Shown here: positions 49,507-61,460 of the stretch, piece by piece
Layout: each line of letters opens with the position of its first letter
Numbering within the stretch: position 1 is the stretch's first letter
Assembly (NCBI GenBank): GCA_004026145.2
Contig: CP034976.1
Span: forward strand, 4,337,796 to 4,401,795
Reading direction: 5' to 3'
Source of the DNA: Takifugu bimaculatus
Lineage: Eukaryota > Chordata > Actinopteri > Tetraodontiformes > Tetraodontidae
DNA: 64,000 bases
Position numbers and translations under genes: made by a program
Notes under the pieces: generated by a model
What the model was told of the DNA's origin: nothing
The model's input: the letters and a program-made list of their open reading frames with translations, nothing else
Database searches by the model: none

Positions 49507-49683
49507 TGCATGGAAACAGTGGATGGCATAGCAGAAGGTAGTTTGACTCCCCCACCGCTTTCCACCATCTCAATAGCATGTTTCATTTCCAGCTTGTGGT
49601 AGAAAGCAATGAGCTGTGGCTCTTTGGAGCGTTCGCCTGCAATCAGGCACTTCTTCACGTACTTCTTGTTGAAGCGGTTCAAT
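49507..49683 (-). CDS. slc9a1: slc9a1 coding exon 8
   Basis: 177 bases encoding LNRFNKKYVKKCLIAGERSK, then EPQLIAFYHKLEMKHAIEMVESGG and PSTVSM. This juxtamembrane tail segment is nearly identical to human NHE1. It holds basic residues (KKYVKK) that in NHE1 contact phosphoinositides. The amphipathic helix and the VESGG motif are conserved across NHE1-NHE4. It starts in phase 2 and ends in phase 2 (CA|GTACGT). Intron 8 after it is 215 bases. Confidence 0.96.
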
Positions 49684-50024
<341 letters not shown>

Positions 50025-51345
50025 CTACAGATAAAGAGTTAAAGAGACATTTTAAAGAAAGAGACAAAGACAGATTAAAACTTAAATGTAACGTGGATAA
50101 ATATGTTCTATGAACGCCACTTGCACCAATTTCTGATTTGTGCATTAGGTATAAACGATGTAGCACATTTTAGATGCAAGCCAACACAGTGGATCAGAAA
50201 AATGGACACTCATCCATTTAGACTTCAGCCAAAGGTCACCCTGAATAAGCCTGCAGGTAACAGTCTGACAGACAGGGTTGCTATGGGAACAAACCATAAA
50301 TCAGAGCCAGGGACTTCTACTTTGTCACAGGGGGATGAAGCCCTAAACAGTCTCCAGTGTTGCAGGGATGGAATCCCTCTTCAAAGCAAACACTGCGGAT
50401 TTACTAAAGGTGCTAATATGTGTGCAAACTTGACGTCACCCACAAAAAAGTGCAAGCTGGTTTACTTAGGGCCTGCGTCTTTGAAGTGAGCAAAACAGTT
50501 CGCTGTCCATTTAGCACCTTAATGGAGATGGAATATGGGGCGTTTCTGCCCGGGTGAGCAAACTACTGGGAAGAGACAAAAACAAAATGATTGAGACGTA
50601 GTGCATCACCAGCCCTGCCACCTCGGAGGTGCTGAGAGGTTTGCTCGCAGATGTATTAAATACTATGCACAATGGGCGCATACCTAAATGGAAGCACTCA
50701 ATGTGTATATTGTTATCAGAGTGCACAGAGAGCTATCTTGGACACTGGTTGTGCCTCCTGTGTAATGGATGAAAGCCCGTGATCAAGGGCTGCAGACTGG
50801 TTTTTGGTGGTTTTTATCGTTCTGCCGGCAAACTTCTTGTCACAAGAGTTTTTCTTTTGTTCTGCACTTTGTTTCTTTACCTCAGCTGCCTTCTTCCACT
50901 GCTCTCTTTACCCTGTTGCGGCATATGCAGCAGGTGATTTTAAAAATAAATAAATAAAGCTAAACCTCAGTGATGCCGGGATGGTTTGGGTAGAGCTGTA
51001 CGTCTGTATGCAATATGTCAGTTACGTGTTATGCAATTATTTAGCTGCATTTTTGCGTTGTTTTTATCTTTAGTTTCATAGGAAACACATAAGTGAAGTA
51101 CCGCGATATTGCCAGTAGGTGGAACCCGCGACTACATTTTTAAAAGGGTGTTATTATTGACATGATTCTGACCTAGTGGGATACATCTGATACTGTTACA
51201 ATGCGTGCCGGCATGCTATGATGGGTAAAAACAATATCTCAGTATTTTTACTTGAATACTTTTTCACATTTCATTTACTCCACGTGAGATATTCAGATGA
51301 GAAGCACGGGACTTTTGATCATTAACCATCAAGAACTCGTGATAC
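50025..51345 (-). other. slc9a1: slc9a1 intron 6
   Basis: 1321 bases, phase 0, donor GTATCA. A plus-strand open frame at 50103-50489 (128 codons) has no recognisable domain and is opposite to the gene. I regard it as chance. Confidence 0.85.
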
Positions 51346-51435
51346 CTGGGTGTGAATTTCCTCATTAATCGAACGCTTGGCTTCCTGTTTTTTCTTCACA
51401 GCCAACAGCTCTACCAAGGGTTTGATGGTCATGCC
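51346..51435 (-). CDS. slc9a1: slc9a1 coding exon 6
   Basis: Exactly 30 codons: GMTIKPLVELLAVKKKQEAK, then RSINEEIHTQ. It covers the end of the last membrane helix and the start of the cytosolic tail, including the KKK basic cluster and the INEEIHTQ start of the CHP1-binding helix. The family consensus is GMTIRPLV; here the arginine is lysine, a conservative change. Both flanking introns are in phase 0. It is too short to stand out as an open frame and was found from its neighbours. Confidence 0.95.
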
Positions 51436-52283
51436 CTGTTAAACAGAGAAGAGGAAGAAAGAGCCCAGTGCTATCAGTGAAGAAGAACCAGCTGCACAGA
51501 GAAGTGCATGACAGTATGAGATGGATGCTGAAACCAAGTGCAAAGGAAACCACAATGGTATCATCTCATGCATGTTTCTACTTCCTGTGCACAACATGAC
51601 AACAAAATATTTATTATACTTGTTGCATTAAAACATAATGAAGAGAAACATTAATATTTTGTGGCTCTTGCATGTTCAAGCCCCAATTCAGTTTAATAAA
51701 AAGGGTGGATCATATAGAAATGACAAGGAAAATTGGTTTGGTAAGGAGAAAATATTTGCCGAGATAAAACCGCTTCATAACAAGGAAGTGAGTAAATCGA
51801 ATTACGTGTCTGAACAACCTAAACTACTCAAATCATTTGACAACATATAACAGCTAAATGAAGGTCATTTGGACTGGTATGTCTTCTTAACTTCATACAC
51901 TTTCAAACACATCAAATATGAGAATCCTGATGGTTTATCAATAGAAATGTGTCCCCTGAAAACCATCTTTGTCCTATGTTTTCCCCTGTTCTTTAAAATT
52001 AAGGCCAAAATGTTTTTCTTCCTTTAAACAGGCTGGATCCATTATTTTGTTTAGTAATTTCAGCGAGTTTAAGCCCATTCAATATACTAATTATACATTA
52101 TTCTGGTGTAAAATATACAGAGAAGCTGTGGTTTTAAATCACTAATTATGTGTCACTTTCATACCAACTACTAACGATTGACCTTATTTGCATATTTTGG
52201 GGCAGGGGGATGAATGCTGCACAGGCACTGAACTATATTATGTAATATATTTCAAATGCAAAGGTTTGAGGGGGTCCACTTAC
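51436..52283 (-). other. slc9a1: slc9a1 intron 5
   Basis: 848 bases, phase 0, donor GTAAGT. AT-rich, with no feature recognised. Confidence 0.9.
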
Positions 52284-52486
52284 CTGAACAAAGACAGTGA
52301 AGAAGATGACGGTGATAATGGCGGTGAGGAACATCTCTCTCATCGGGAAATGGTGACGATCCAGCAGAAAGCCCAGGGAGAAAGCAATGGCGCCTCTGAG
52401 GCCACCGTAGGCTATTATAAACTGATCTTTGGTGGTCAGCTTTACGATGCGGAACTTATTTATGATGTAAGTCAGACCGACAACAC
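52284..52486 (-). CDS. slc9a1: slc9a1 coding exon 5
   Basis: 203 bases encoding VVGLTYIINKFRIVKLTTKD, then QFIIAYGGLRGAIAFSLGFLL and MFLTAIITVIFFTVFVQ. It contains the YGGLRGAIAFSLG helix, whose arginine is important for pH sensing and folding in NHE1, and the penultimate membrane helices. The loop DRHHFPMREM is close to human DKKHFPMCDL. The acceptor is CATCACAG and the donor CAG|GTAAGT. Confidence 0.97.
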
Positions 52487-53232
52487 CTGTGATGAATAAT
52501 TCACACAAGGAACATATGAGGTAGGGTTTTTTGGCATTAAGTACCAGGATTAAACAGGCTGAGTGTTATTAACTTTAATTATTAATCCTGATTATAAAGT
52601 TGTGCCTTTGCTGCTGCACATTATCATATTATTAATAACAGCTACTGTAGAAAATGTGGACCATGGACTTGCTTTAATAACATGGTGGCGCCTACATTGC
52701 AACAGATATCCTAAATCTAAATCTAGTGTCCAACCTCAACTTATTTGCATCACAGGATCTTGCCTCATGTGATGCAAGTGGGATCTACCAATCTAAAAGT
52801 GGCTGGAAGCCATGGGTGAATCCTGCATATATTTGGTGTATTTAATTTGAAAGGTTTACTTTTCTCAAGACGGGCATGTGAAAAACAGCATGACTGAACA
52901 AACCTCATCAATAACAACACACGTCGCTCTGGAACGACCAAAATGAGGTCTTGTGATGACCCAAAAACAACTTCCCCTCACCGGCAATGCTCACTATCAA
53001 AGTGTGATTGCACAACTGAACTCTCGTCAGCATTTCCACTTCTCCTTTTGAGTGGAAGAATCTTATAGCACATTTGAAAAGAAGGTGCAATTTACTACAA
53101 ATTACAATATCCCTTCTTCTAAATCCCAACTACAAATAATTTCAAGAGATTTTATGTAATTTTCTTACAATAAGGCTGATAAAAATAACTTTTTCTTAAC
53201 TCCAAGTAGGGCAGAATTGCAGACGTACTGAC
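52487..53232 (-). other. slc9a1: slc9a1 intron 4
   Basis: 746 bases, phase 1, donor GTCAGT. No feature recognised. Confidence 0.9.
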
Positions 53233-53450
53233 CTATGATCCGTGCCACCAGACACAGAACAACTGTGACGGAGACAAAGGTCCAGTTCCAGACGTGTTCG
53301 CCGCCCACTGTTGCAACACCCAGAAAGATGAAGATTAGCGTCTCACTGACGCTGCTCCACATTTTCAGGAAGTATTTGATGGTGGTGTGAGATTTATGGG
53401 ATATGTTTGCCTCCACGTAGGGTCGCATCACCGCTCCACAGGCTATTAAC
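53233..53450 (-). CDS. slc9a1: slc9a1 coding exon 4
   Basis: 218 bases, beginning with the G that completes an alanine codon, then LIACGAVMRPYVEANISHKS, TTIKYFLKMWSSVSETLIFI and FLGVATVGG.HVWNWTFV. MRPYVEANISHKSHTTIKY is a hallmark of NHE1 (NHE2 has MNKYVEENVSQKSYTT), which fixes the subfamily. WSSVSETLIFIFLGV is a conserved core helix. The acceptor is CATCCAG. Confidence 0.97.
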
Positions 53451-55088
53451 CTGGATGCACAAAGGAAAAACATCTGCTGAGTCAACCTTGAAAAACAGTG
53501 CTGAAATAAACAGTTTTATTATTAAATATTGGTGAAATTCTAAATATCCTCCCCTGAGAAAATATTCTGTGACAAAAATGTTTATTTCAGTTGTCATGCA
53601 GCAGCAGCGTGAGAGGTCATTGCTGCATGGTGACAACTTCTCTTTCATTCTGCAGCCGCGTGACGTCTGCGTCCAAAATGCGAAGGTCAGAGATTAACAT
53701 CAATCATGTCTCCTAATACACAACAGACGCCCCCGCTCCTCCACTGGATTGGGTGGATTTTCAAAGCTCTGGGTAATCACTGCCATTAAGCAATCACGTG
53801 TCTTTAACAAAAAATAAAAATACAGCCCACATGGAAATAAACCCCCTGAACAAATGCAGTTTTTGATGCGAGGTGCAAGAGGACAGGCCTAGGAGAGCCA
53901 TCCTTCAGAAGCCCTGCACTGCCTGTAACATCAATAACTTTGAGCTGAAATGGAGGGAGCTGAAAGGAAATGGCACCTTGGAGAATCCTGACATTACCAT
54001 CTAGCCTTGGTTTATGTGATGGATTTGTTTTCTAGGTGATCACCGTGGTTACACTGGGATGCACAGTTGAGTTATTGTCTTCAGGGAATGGGAAGAACAG
54101 GTCATATATGGAACACAAAATCTCACAGCTGAGCAAAGAAATATATATTAAAACCATGTGATAGAAAAGGGACATTACTGAGAGCGTTCCAGTGCATATC
54201 AAAGTCTGAACACTAGGGGGCACTTTAACATTACAGTCATTACAGTAAATGAATAAAAGTCATTGGAAAGGTTTGGTTTTGGATTGGTAGTTTAGTGAAC
54301 ACACTAAATTTTAATTACAAATTTAGCTTTCGTACAACTAAAGAAATGCTTTATAACTAAGTTCAGTTTTTGTTTATGCAGATCTAAGTCATTAACAAGT
54401 TATTTTTAATTGCTGCTAAACCTGTGATTAATTTTTTTCTATTTTTGATTTATTTCTAAATGTTTTGGAGTTCAGCAAATTCAACAAAAGAAGCAACCAA
54501 GCTGATGCAAAGTGTAAACTATCCTCCTGTTGACTTTAGGCTTTTAACTACGCTATTTAAATTTTTAATATTCAGCGAGATCATTTTGATAAAAGCCGAG
54601 AAAAAAGAAATCCAAAGACAATTAAGAAAAATGTTCTGAATAATGAATGTCAAAAACAGAGACAATAATGCTTATTTGTGGCTGTGGATTGGTCGAATAT
54701 GGTGTGGTTGCAAAGTGGTTCTTAGCTTCTTTGCGCTTCAGTAGTTTATTCTGCAGCAGTGGAGAAGAAGCTGGTCTAGAAGAGATGCAACCTTATACCC
54801 TACACTTTGTATTCAGAGCTACTGTAAACCTCCTATAAATATATTTTACTCTTCTGTGGTGAGTAGCTGTCATGCACAGCTGTGTCTCCAATAAACACTC
54901 TTTCCTCTCACATATACATTGCTGTTGTCCAGTAGTGCTAGGCTACTCCTTAACGTGCTCCCAATAGCCATCTATTTAGAGTTCTCTAGCTAGTATTTCT
55001 TCTCTGTTACATATACGGAGCTAAAGGGCTTTAAGCAGCATGTATGGCTATATTTATTAATACACACAAACACACACCATAAACTTAC
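53451..55088 (-). other. slc9a1: slc9a1 intron 3
   Basis: 1638 bases, phase 2, donor GTAAGT. The longest intron fully inside the window. No mobile element recognised. Confidence 0.9.
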
Positions 55089-55336
55089 GCCATAATACCC
55101 GAGAGATGAAAAATCTCAGCAGACAGGTAAGCCATGTAGCTGTATAAGAAAACGAAAAGTGGCTCGATGACACGTGTGTGGGAGGTGAACCGGGACGTAA
55201 AGGCCGCTAGGATCCCATAGATCGCTCCCACCAGTATGCCGCCTAAAGCAACCACCAGGAAGGATATGATTCCCAGAAACCCATCCATCACAGTCACGTC
55301 ACCGCCAGAAAATTCTTCAAAAAGGTGGTATAACAC
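55089..55336 (-). CDS. slc9a1: slc9a1 coding exon 3
   Basis: 248 bases encoding VLYHLFEEFSGGDVTVMDGF, then FLVVALGGILVGAIYGILAAF, TSRFTSHTRVIEPLFVFLYS and YMAYLSAEIFHLSGIMA. It covers the middle membrane helices, with the conserved RFT.H.RVIEPLFVFLYSY and FHLSGIMA motifs of NHE1-NHE5. GAIYG.LAAFTSRFTSHTRV is worded like the fish beta-NHE core. The first codon GTG follows the acceptor CACTAG directly and is not a start codon. Confidence 0.97.
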
Positions 55337-56030
55337 CTAGTGGAGATATAAGAGACAACAATTGAATGGTTAAAGTAATAAAGATTGACCAAAGGTATTC
55401 ACTTATATACATTTTTAAATACATTTTCTGGTCTGTGAAAAAGTATCACAGTAAAAACTGACAAAGCAACAACCAAATAGCTCAAAGTGTCTAAACTAAT
55501 CTCATCTCATCAAGCCAGACGTCTTCACATTGACGGTTTCAATAAAGGTTAAAGATAAAATAATGATTACTGCATAATTGTTGTTGTTGAGGTCTCAGTT
55601 GTTTTGAACAACTGACTTGATCCTTTATCTGGTAAATTGTAAACATCCCTTAATACCCCAAATAAATTTCAATTTAGTTTCCAAGAATCTGCTCCTTAAT
55701 TACACACAACAGCAAATATTAGAGATAAACACTCATCTATATAATTATTGTCAACAAAACGGTCTCAGTGTTATCATGTGTTTCCAAATGGTATTATCTT
55801 TTTTCTAAAAACTAAGAGCACAATGGGTTCACCTCAGTGTCAATGAGACAATAAGCATGCCAAACACCAAGACCTGACAATGGTACTAAATTACTGTACT
55901 GGGTTGCATAAAAGATGCCACAAAATGGCAATTCTAGCCACAGGTGGAGGCAATTACAAGACTTGTGTTATGATACTCTGCATAAGACTGTAATGATGAC
56001 TGTTTTACAGATGGACCATACAACACTCAC
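55337..56030 (-). other. slc9a1: slc9a1 intron 2
   Basis: 694 bases, phase 0, donor GTGAGT. No feature recognised. Confidence 0.9.
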
Positions 56031-56503
56031 CACAGTGACAGCATCATTCAGCAGCGATTCGCCAAATACCAGGATATGCAGCAGCTCATTGATGTGGATC
56101 TCCTCAAACACAGCCAGCACAGCAACAGGGTCTACAGCTGAAATAATGGAGCCAAACAGCAAGCAAGGAAGCAGTTCCAGCTGGTGGAGGGGGGATGGAT
56201 TGTCAAGCTGGATCTGACACACAGCATAGAGCAGACCGCCTATAAAAAAAGCATTCCATAAGGTCCCCACAACAGCAAACATGAGGATTGTCCCCAGGTT
56301 CTCCATAAAAGGACGGATGGGCAGGAAATAGCCGGCATCCAGGATGATTGGAGGCAGCAGGCAGAGGAAGAACAGTCTGGAGTCCAGCACGGGGGGAACC
56401 TTTTCTCCTGCCAGTTCGATGAGCCCCCCCACCAGCAGGCCAACCACAATCAAAAGACAGCTCTCTGGCACAATGCTGGACAGCTTAGGAATCAAGTGGA
56501 ACC
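56031..56503 (-). CDS. slc9a1: slc9a1 coding exon 2
   Basis: 473 bases, starting with two bases of a glycine codon, then FHLIPKLSSIVPESCLLIVV and onward for 157 codons. It contains LLPPIILDAGYFLP, the helix linked to Na+ transport and amiloride binding. FAVVGTLWNAFF and SIISAVDPVAVLAVFEEIHI follow, then FGESLLNDAVTV with the acidic E and ND residues (human E262 and D267) essential for exchange. The acceptor is CATTTTTCCAG at 56514-56504. No ATG just upstream is a credible start, since the reading frame continues into intron. The first exon must encode the N-terminus and first membrane segment. Confidence 0.97.
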
Positions 56504-57697
56504 CTGGAAAAATGGGAAAAGGAGAAGAGATGAGGATACAAAGAATTAAATGGGAATGAGGGGAGAAATGATTGCTTTGAGCCCCCCTCCCTGAGTTTAT
56601 GACTACACACATGGAATATCTGACTGTGTTGTCAGATTAACTGGAATCACTTTCATCTGTGTTCTCACACTTGCTAAGCTCGAGCTCAAGTTACAGATCA
56701 ACTGGGCTATTCAACGTGGCTACTGGCCTCCAGCATAGCTGTGACATACCACTCCTGAGTGTTTGCTCTACACGGAAAAAAAGTCCAACAGTTCTCATTT
56801 TAATTTCCAATTGCGACTCAAATGGTTATTTATTTTATTCTTTTTTCCATGCTGTTCTGCTTAGTCTTGTATTACGGTTTTAATTAGCCTTGTTCCATTT
56901 GTCATTTCCTCCTGTCAAGACAGTTAAAATATGTATTATGAACAGTGCAGTCTCAAAGATTTTAATGCAAATACGATGTTCAATTATGTTCAAATGTGCG
57001 TTGCATGACAGCTGAACCAGCAAGCCTGAAAATCAGAACATATAGGTATGCAAACATGGAGATTAGGGCAGCGTATTACAATAACATTGACAGAGGATTT
57101 GATAAATAACAACAGATTGACAGAAATCTCTTACCACATCACACTGGAGACCACAAATGATGGCCAGACAGTGGGGGTGCATCCCAGCGATGATAGCACT
57201 AATACTGAAAATCTCCTTCTTTTTTTTTTATCCTAAACAGCCCCTTAGTGAGATGTTTCCAAACTAATCCAGTTTTGGGAGCCATTATTGGCAAAAGCCT
57301 AAGGCTGCATGACTCATATGTCACACCACAAACAGTTTTGCATGGAGTCTGTTCATGCTAATGCCTTGATAAAAAAAGAGTTCTCACTCACTTTAACAGT
57401 AGAATTTAGAGCTACAGAGCTTTCCATAGCAAGGGGCTCTTACCTCGTCTACACGGAACAAAAATATAAATGCAACAGTTTTGTTATTGCTCTCATTTTT
57501 CATAAACTGACCACAAAGATCAAAGACATTCTACTGTATGGACACCCTATTTCTCTCGAATATTGTTCATAAACCTGTTGATATCTGTCTTTGTGAGTAC
57601 TTCTCCTTTGCCGAGACATAATGTTGAACAGAGAGCATGATTATTGCACAGGTGAACCTCAGGCTGCTCATAATAAAAGTCCACTAAAATATCATTT

Positions 57698-58365
57698 ATG
57701 TTATATCGCACAGATCTACAGATGTCGCGAGGGTTGAGTGAGCGTGCAATTGACGTGCTGACTGCTAGGATGTCCACCAGAGCTGTTGCCGGTGAACTGA
57801 ATGCTCATTTCTCTACCACGCGCCGTCTCCAAAGGTGTTTCAGAGAATTTGGCGTTCCAACCGTAACGACACCAGTCCAGGACCTGCACATGGAGGATCA
57901 TCTAAGAGCAGCCCCCCCACAGAGCTGCATAACCAAGTGTCAGAAACCATCTCAGGGAAGCTCCATGGCGTGCTCGTCCTCATGAGCATTCCCGACCTGA
58001 CTGCAGTTCATCTTCATAACGCACTTTGGAGAGGTGTTCTCTTCATGGATGTCAACGTTGTGCAAAGAGTGGCCCATGGTGGTGGTGTTATGGTATGGTA
58101 TGGTATGGTATGGTATGGTATGGTATGGTAACTGTATATGTTTTGGACAGCAAAAAAGCCATTTTTTGCTCTGGATTGGTTGATACGACAGCAGGCTTCA
58201 GTTCTGGCCAATATCCAACAAGATAGCACAGCCTTTAAAGCGGAGTGATCAACATTCCACAGGCCACAATCAATATCATGATAAACTGTGTGCAAAGGGG
58301 ATGTGTTGCACTGGGAGACATGAGGCAAATGGTGGTCTCACCAGATACTGGCTGGTTTTCTGACA
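57698..58365 (+). pseudogene. Broken Tc1-like transposase
   Basis: The frame from 57722 to about 57880 encodes the paired-like DNA-binding half (LSERAIDVLTARMSTRAVAG, then RRLQRCFREFGVP). A jump to another frame gives VSETISGKLHGVLV and PDLTAVHLHNALWRGVLFMD. Part of the catalytic core is deleted: the DES-type aspartate region is missing. GGGVMVW then dissolves into the TGGTA repeat at 58091-58130. Downstream remnants (58195-58360) belong to the C-terminus. It cannot make an active enzyme. Confidence 0.8.
58089..58130 (+). repeat. (TGGTA)8 pentanucleotide microsatellite inside a transposase remnant
   Basis: Eight perfect TGGTA units (58091-58130). They begin within the transposase codons for GGVMVW (GGTGGTGTTATGGTATGG), so the repeat grew from a coding motif. 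Confidence 0.95.
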
Positions 58366-58384
58366 CCCTTCCCTCCAGGGCAAG

Positions 58385-59646
58385 AGGGCAATAAAACAAT
58401 AAAAGCAGTAAGAGATCTCCCTCTAGAATCACATGCATGGATCTTTGGCAATACAAGCTGGAACAGGAATTAATTGGGTAGAGCTTTCCAACGCCTTGGA
58501 GCACTAGGCCACACTAAAACACACTAAAAGCACCGTTCTTTTTTTTGTGCCTGAGAAGCAGGCCTTAAAGACTGCGTTGGGAGTGTGTGGGCATAGCATG
58601 TTAACAACATACACTGGTGCTAGAATATTCAAAGCTTTAAAGCCATTTAGCAACTGTTCTGACATGGAAAAAGCCACCCTTTACTACAGCATTTATCCGA
58701 TTGACTCATTTTACTAAGATGCAGGTTAAAAATCTTGGTGTATACGATAGTTTGATGCTGAACTAAAAATCTGACAAGGACCAAGTTTTCCCTGACATGT
58801 TCAGCCTGGGCAAGGAACCAAAAAGTTTTGTAATAAATTCCAAAAATCTGAAAGCTCTAGTATTCCTTAAATCTAATGACTCTTTCTTATTTCTGAAATT
58901 TATATTCTGTTTCTTTGCATGCCATCTAATTCTTTGTAGCGCACGCTTCTGAAGTATTATTGTAGACTAAACAGAATTGGAACATTCTGTTTATAAGTGT
59001 TAAAAAACACATTTATACTCTCAAGCCAATTCTTCAGGATTTATTCCTCCGATTAGTAGCCTAATCATTGAGGAATAAATGTGAACTAATAGTCGAATGT
59101 TGTCCATTTGTAACAATGTTTCAGATTAATTTACGCCTAGACATTGTTCAATCTGCACTGAGTTTGTAAAATTTACAAAAGGCACAAAATTGTAAAGTAT
59201 GAAACAACAACGCTGACCATCAAACCACTGGCGTCCATGCTGTCCATTGTTTACCTGGCAGCACTCCGTAAAGGTGTAACAATGACATGGATGTAATAAA
59301 ATCTGAGAGGGAGGAAAAAACAGCCACGGCCCTCTCAGCAGGAGGTCAGACCCGCTACTGCTGGTAATGTGAACCTGCCCAAATGCTGAACAAAAGCAGG
59401 CTGACCTGTGTTAGAAAATCCCACTTCCATGTGCTAATTTCAGCGTGAAAGCGGTATTAGTAAGAGGGACGAGAGGACCTAAAACCTTGAGTTTGTTTTG
59501 GAGGTGCAAAAGGAATAACTTCAGCTTTACCCTCAGTTCTTTATGTCTTGGATGGAGTCATTGAGCCCAGTTATTGAGGCTATTGACCACAAGGGATAGA
59601 GGTATATACACTCTCATATCATCAGCATAGCATTGAAATAAGATAT
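58385..59646. mobile_element. LINE-like fragments within the Tc1 element
   Basis: On the minus strand, 59632-59590 reads FQCYADDMRVYIPLS. This contains the YADD catalytic motif of a non-LTR reverse transcriptase and is followed, after frame damage, by KLKVLGPLVPLT (about 59480). On the plus strand at 58732-58850, MQVKNLGVYDSLMLN...KNLKALVF resembles the segment that normally follows in L2-like ORF2 proteins. The two fragments lie in opposite orientation, so there has been rearrangement or two separate events. The middle part (58900-59440) is unassigned. Confidence 0.45.
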
Positions 59647-60881
59647 GGTGGATGAATTATCTGCAATAGAGAACTGCTCACTAACAGACAGATTTGTGAA
59701 AAAGAGAAATGGGCCTTTTGTATACACAGGAAAAAGTCTTGCCTATTTAAGTTCAGGTTGTAAAAAATGCGAGCAAAAACAAATATGTTTATAGTTTTGT
59801 TCAGCGTATATTTACTGTAAATTAAAGCAGTATAGGGTCACTTCATTCTCCTGACTGGACCAGCATCAGCTGAAGACACGGTGTGTTACCGTGCACAAAC
59901 ACACTGAAATATGAACCCTATAAAGTTAGATGCCTGTAGACAGGCTAAACTCTTTTATGGGGGTGGATGATATGAATAGATCTAATCAAAGTGAAACTGA
60001 ATCTGGCAACAGTGCCATAAATATTAATATTGCTGAAATGTCGCTATCGTTGATGCATGGAAATATGCTTCAATTTCAAGATCCAAAATTTGGTACGCCT
60101 GTCTTTCAAATGAAAACAAGCCAAAACCCTGAATCAGCACAAATTCTCTAAAGTTCTGGGACTGCTTTACCCTGAGAGCCCACACAGAGGTTATGCTTAA
60201 TGAACACAGACAATTCACAATGTAAAATAAAATATTATCAGCTCCTCTATCTGCACATGTGCTTTCATTAAATAAAATGATGTATATAAATGGATTTATT
60301 ATATTCAGACAGCTGGCTACCAGGACATTAAGTCATTATAGACCAAGTTCAGATAATGTCTAAGAAAGTTCTGGTCTGTGCAGCTGAACTACGAAAAACA
60401 ATGAACAAGCATGTCCTAAGTCGTCTAAAGGGACCCAGTTTCTGCACAGTCAAAGGTCAGTGGACAGTGCTCTTTTCATTCCTCAACATTTTATCAGAAA
60501 GCAGACACCCCACTCCACAGCGACTACGAAATCCTTTATGAGTTGACGGGGGATAGTCTATGCCTGTCATTGTGTTAAACAGCACACTGATTTCTTGCAA
60601 CATTTCTTTCACCATTTCCCTCTGGATGTAGAATCCACCGCTAGCTCTGATGATGGTGAAATGTCTGCAGCAGAAATTTGACTGTCCAGTTTGCTGGAGG
60701 CTTCACCAGTGAAGCTAAAGATGTGCTCATTAATGTTTACAAGGAATCGATGCTCACATCAATAGATGCGGCGTTATCTTATCAAGTCAAATAATCATTC
60801 TTTCGATGCCGGTTAAACCAGATTAGAGAAAGGCCTGTGCACAGTTGGCGTCACCTGCTAATCTATGAAGCACAGGGAGTG

Positions 60882-60909
<28 letters not shown>
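60882..60909. repeat. (ATC)n microsatellite
   Basis: Nine ATC units. Confidence 0.95.
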
Positions 60910-60912
<3 letters not shown>

Positions 60913-61446
60913 AAAACTGTAAGAGTGCACAACAAACTCTTGAGGTCTACAACCTTCTTTTACTGGATCAGTTCAGAGGCTGTCGTCTGTTAGGTGATGT
61001 CCAATACTGTAACGATCTGCGCTGATGTGGAGCAGCACAGATAAGGTCACGTTATTCTATTTAACAGTGACCAAAATCAGCTATTAGATTTGGTTCCAGA
61101 ACATCTGCTTGTCCAAGTCGCATGGATGATCATTTGACTTTCAGCTGCAGGTTAGGACAACAAAAATACTATAAATAAGCACAGACAAATCCAGAAGGTG
61201 TCAGGAAAACAAGTACAGTTATTATTAGATGACAAGGAGTCCTCTAATCCCATGGGTTGAATGTTTTCCAAGTAGTATTTAATAATAAACCTCCGTGAAG
61301 GGAAATACCGCGCATGTGAATTCATGTAAAATGTCCAACGGAGCAATGGAATATGGGCATTTAAAATTCAAGCTTAAACTGCTAATATTTGAAACACGTG
61401 TCTATCATACTCTTAGCAGAAGTTGTAGGGTAATATACATTGAGTC

Positions 61447-61460
61447 GGGGGGGGGGGGAG
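61447..61460. repeat. G homopolymer
   Basis: A run of about 12-14 G on the plus strand. Confidence 0.85.

Larger units (their letters stand above)
57452..59808 (+). mobile_element. Degenerate Tc1/mariner transposon with inserted material
   Basis: Long imperfect terminal inverted repeats flank the element. The left end, ACGGAACAAAAATATAAATG from 57453, matches the reverse of the right end ACATATTTATAGTTTTGTTC-like sequence ending at 59808. Similarity continues inward for about 170 bases (TTGCTC.CATTTTT.A.AA.CTGA). TA dinucleotides lie at both outer ends. Between them is a plus-strand transposase remnant starting MSRGLSERAIDVLTARMSTR (57722), the DNA-binding domain of a common fish Tc1 family. 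Later pieces are DLTAV, then WRGVLFMDVNVVQRVAHGGG, and the C-terminal FHRPQSI...GGLTRYWLVF-like end near 58330-58360. Large internal deletions, stops and frameshifts make it inactive. About 1.25 kb (58385-59646) is extra material absent from such elements. Confidence 0.85.
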
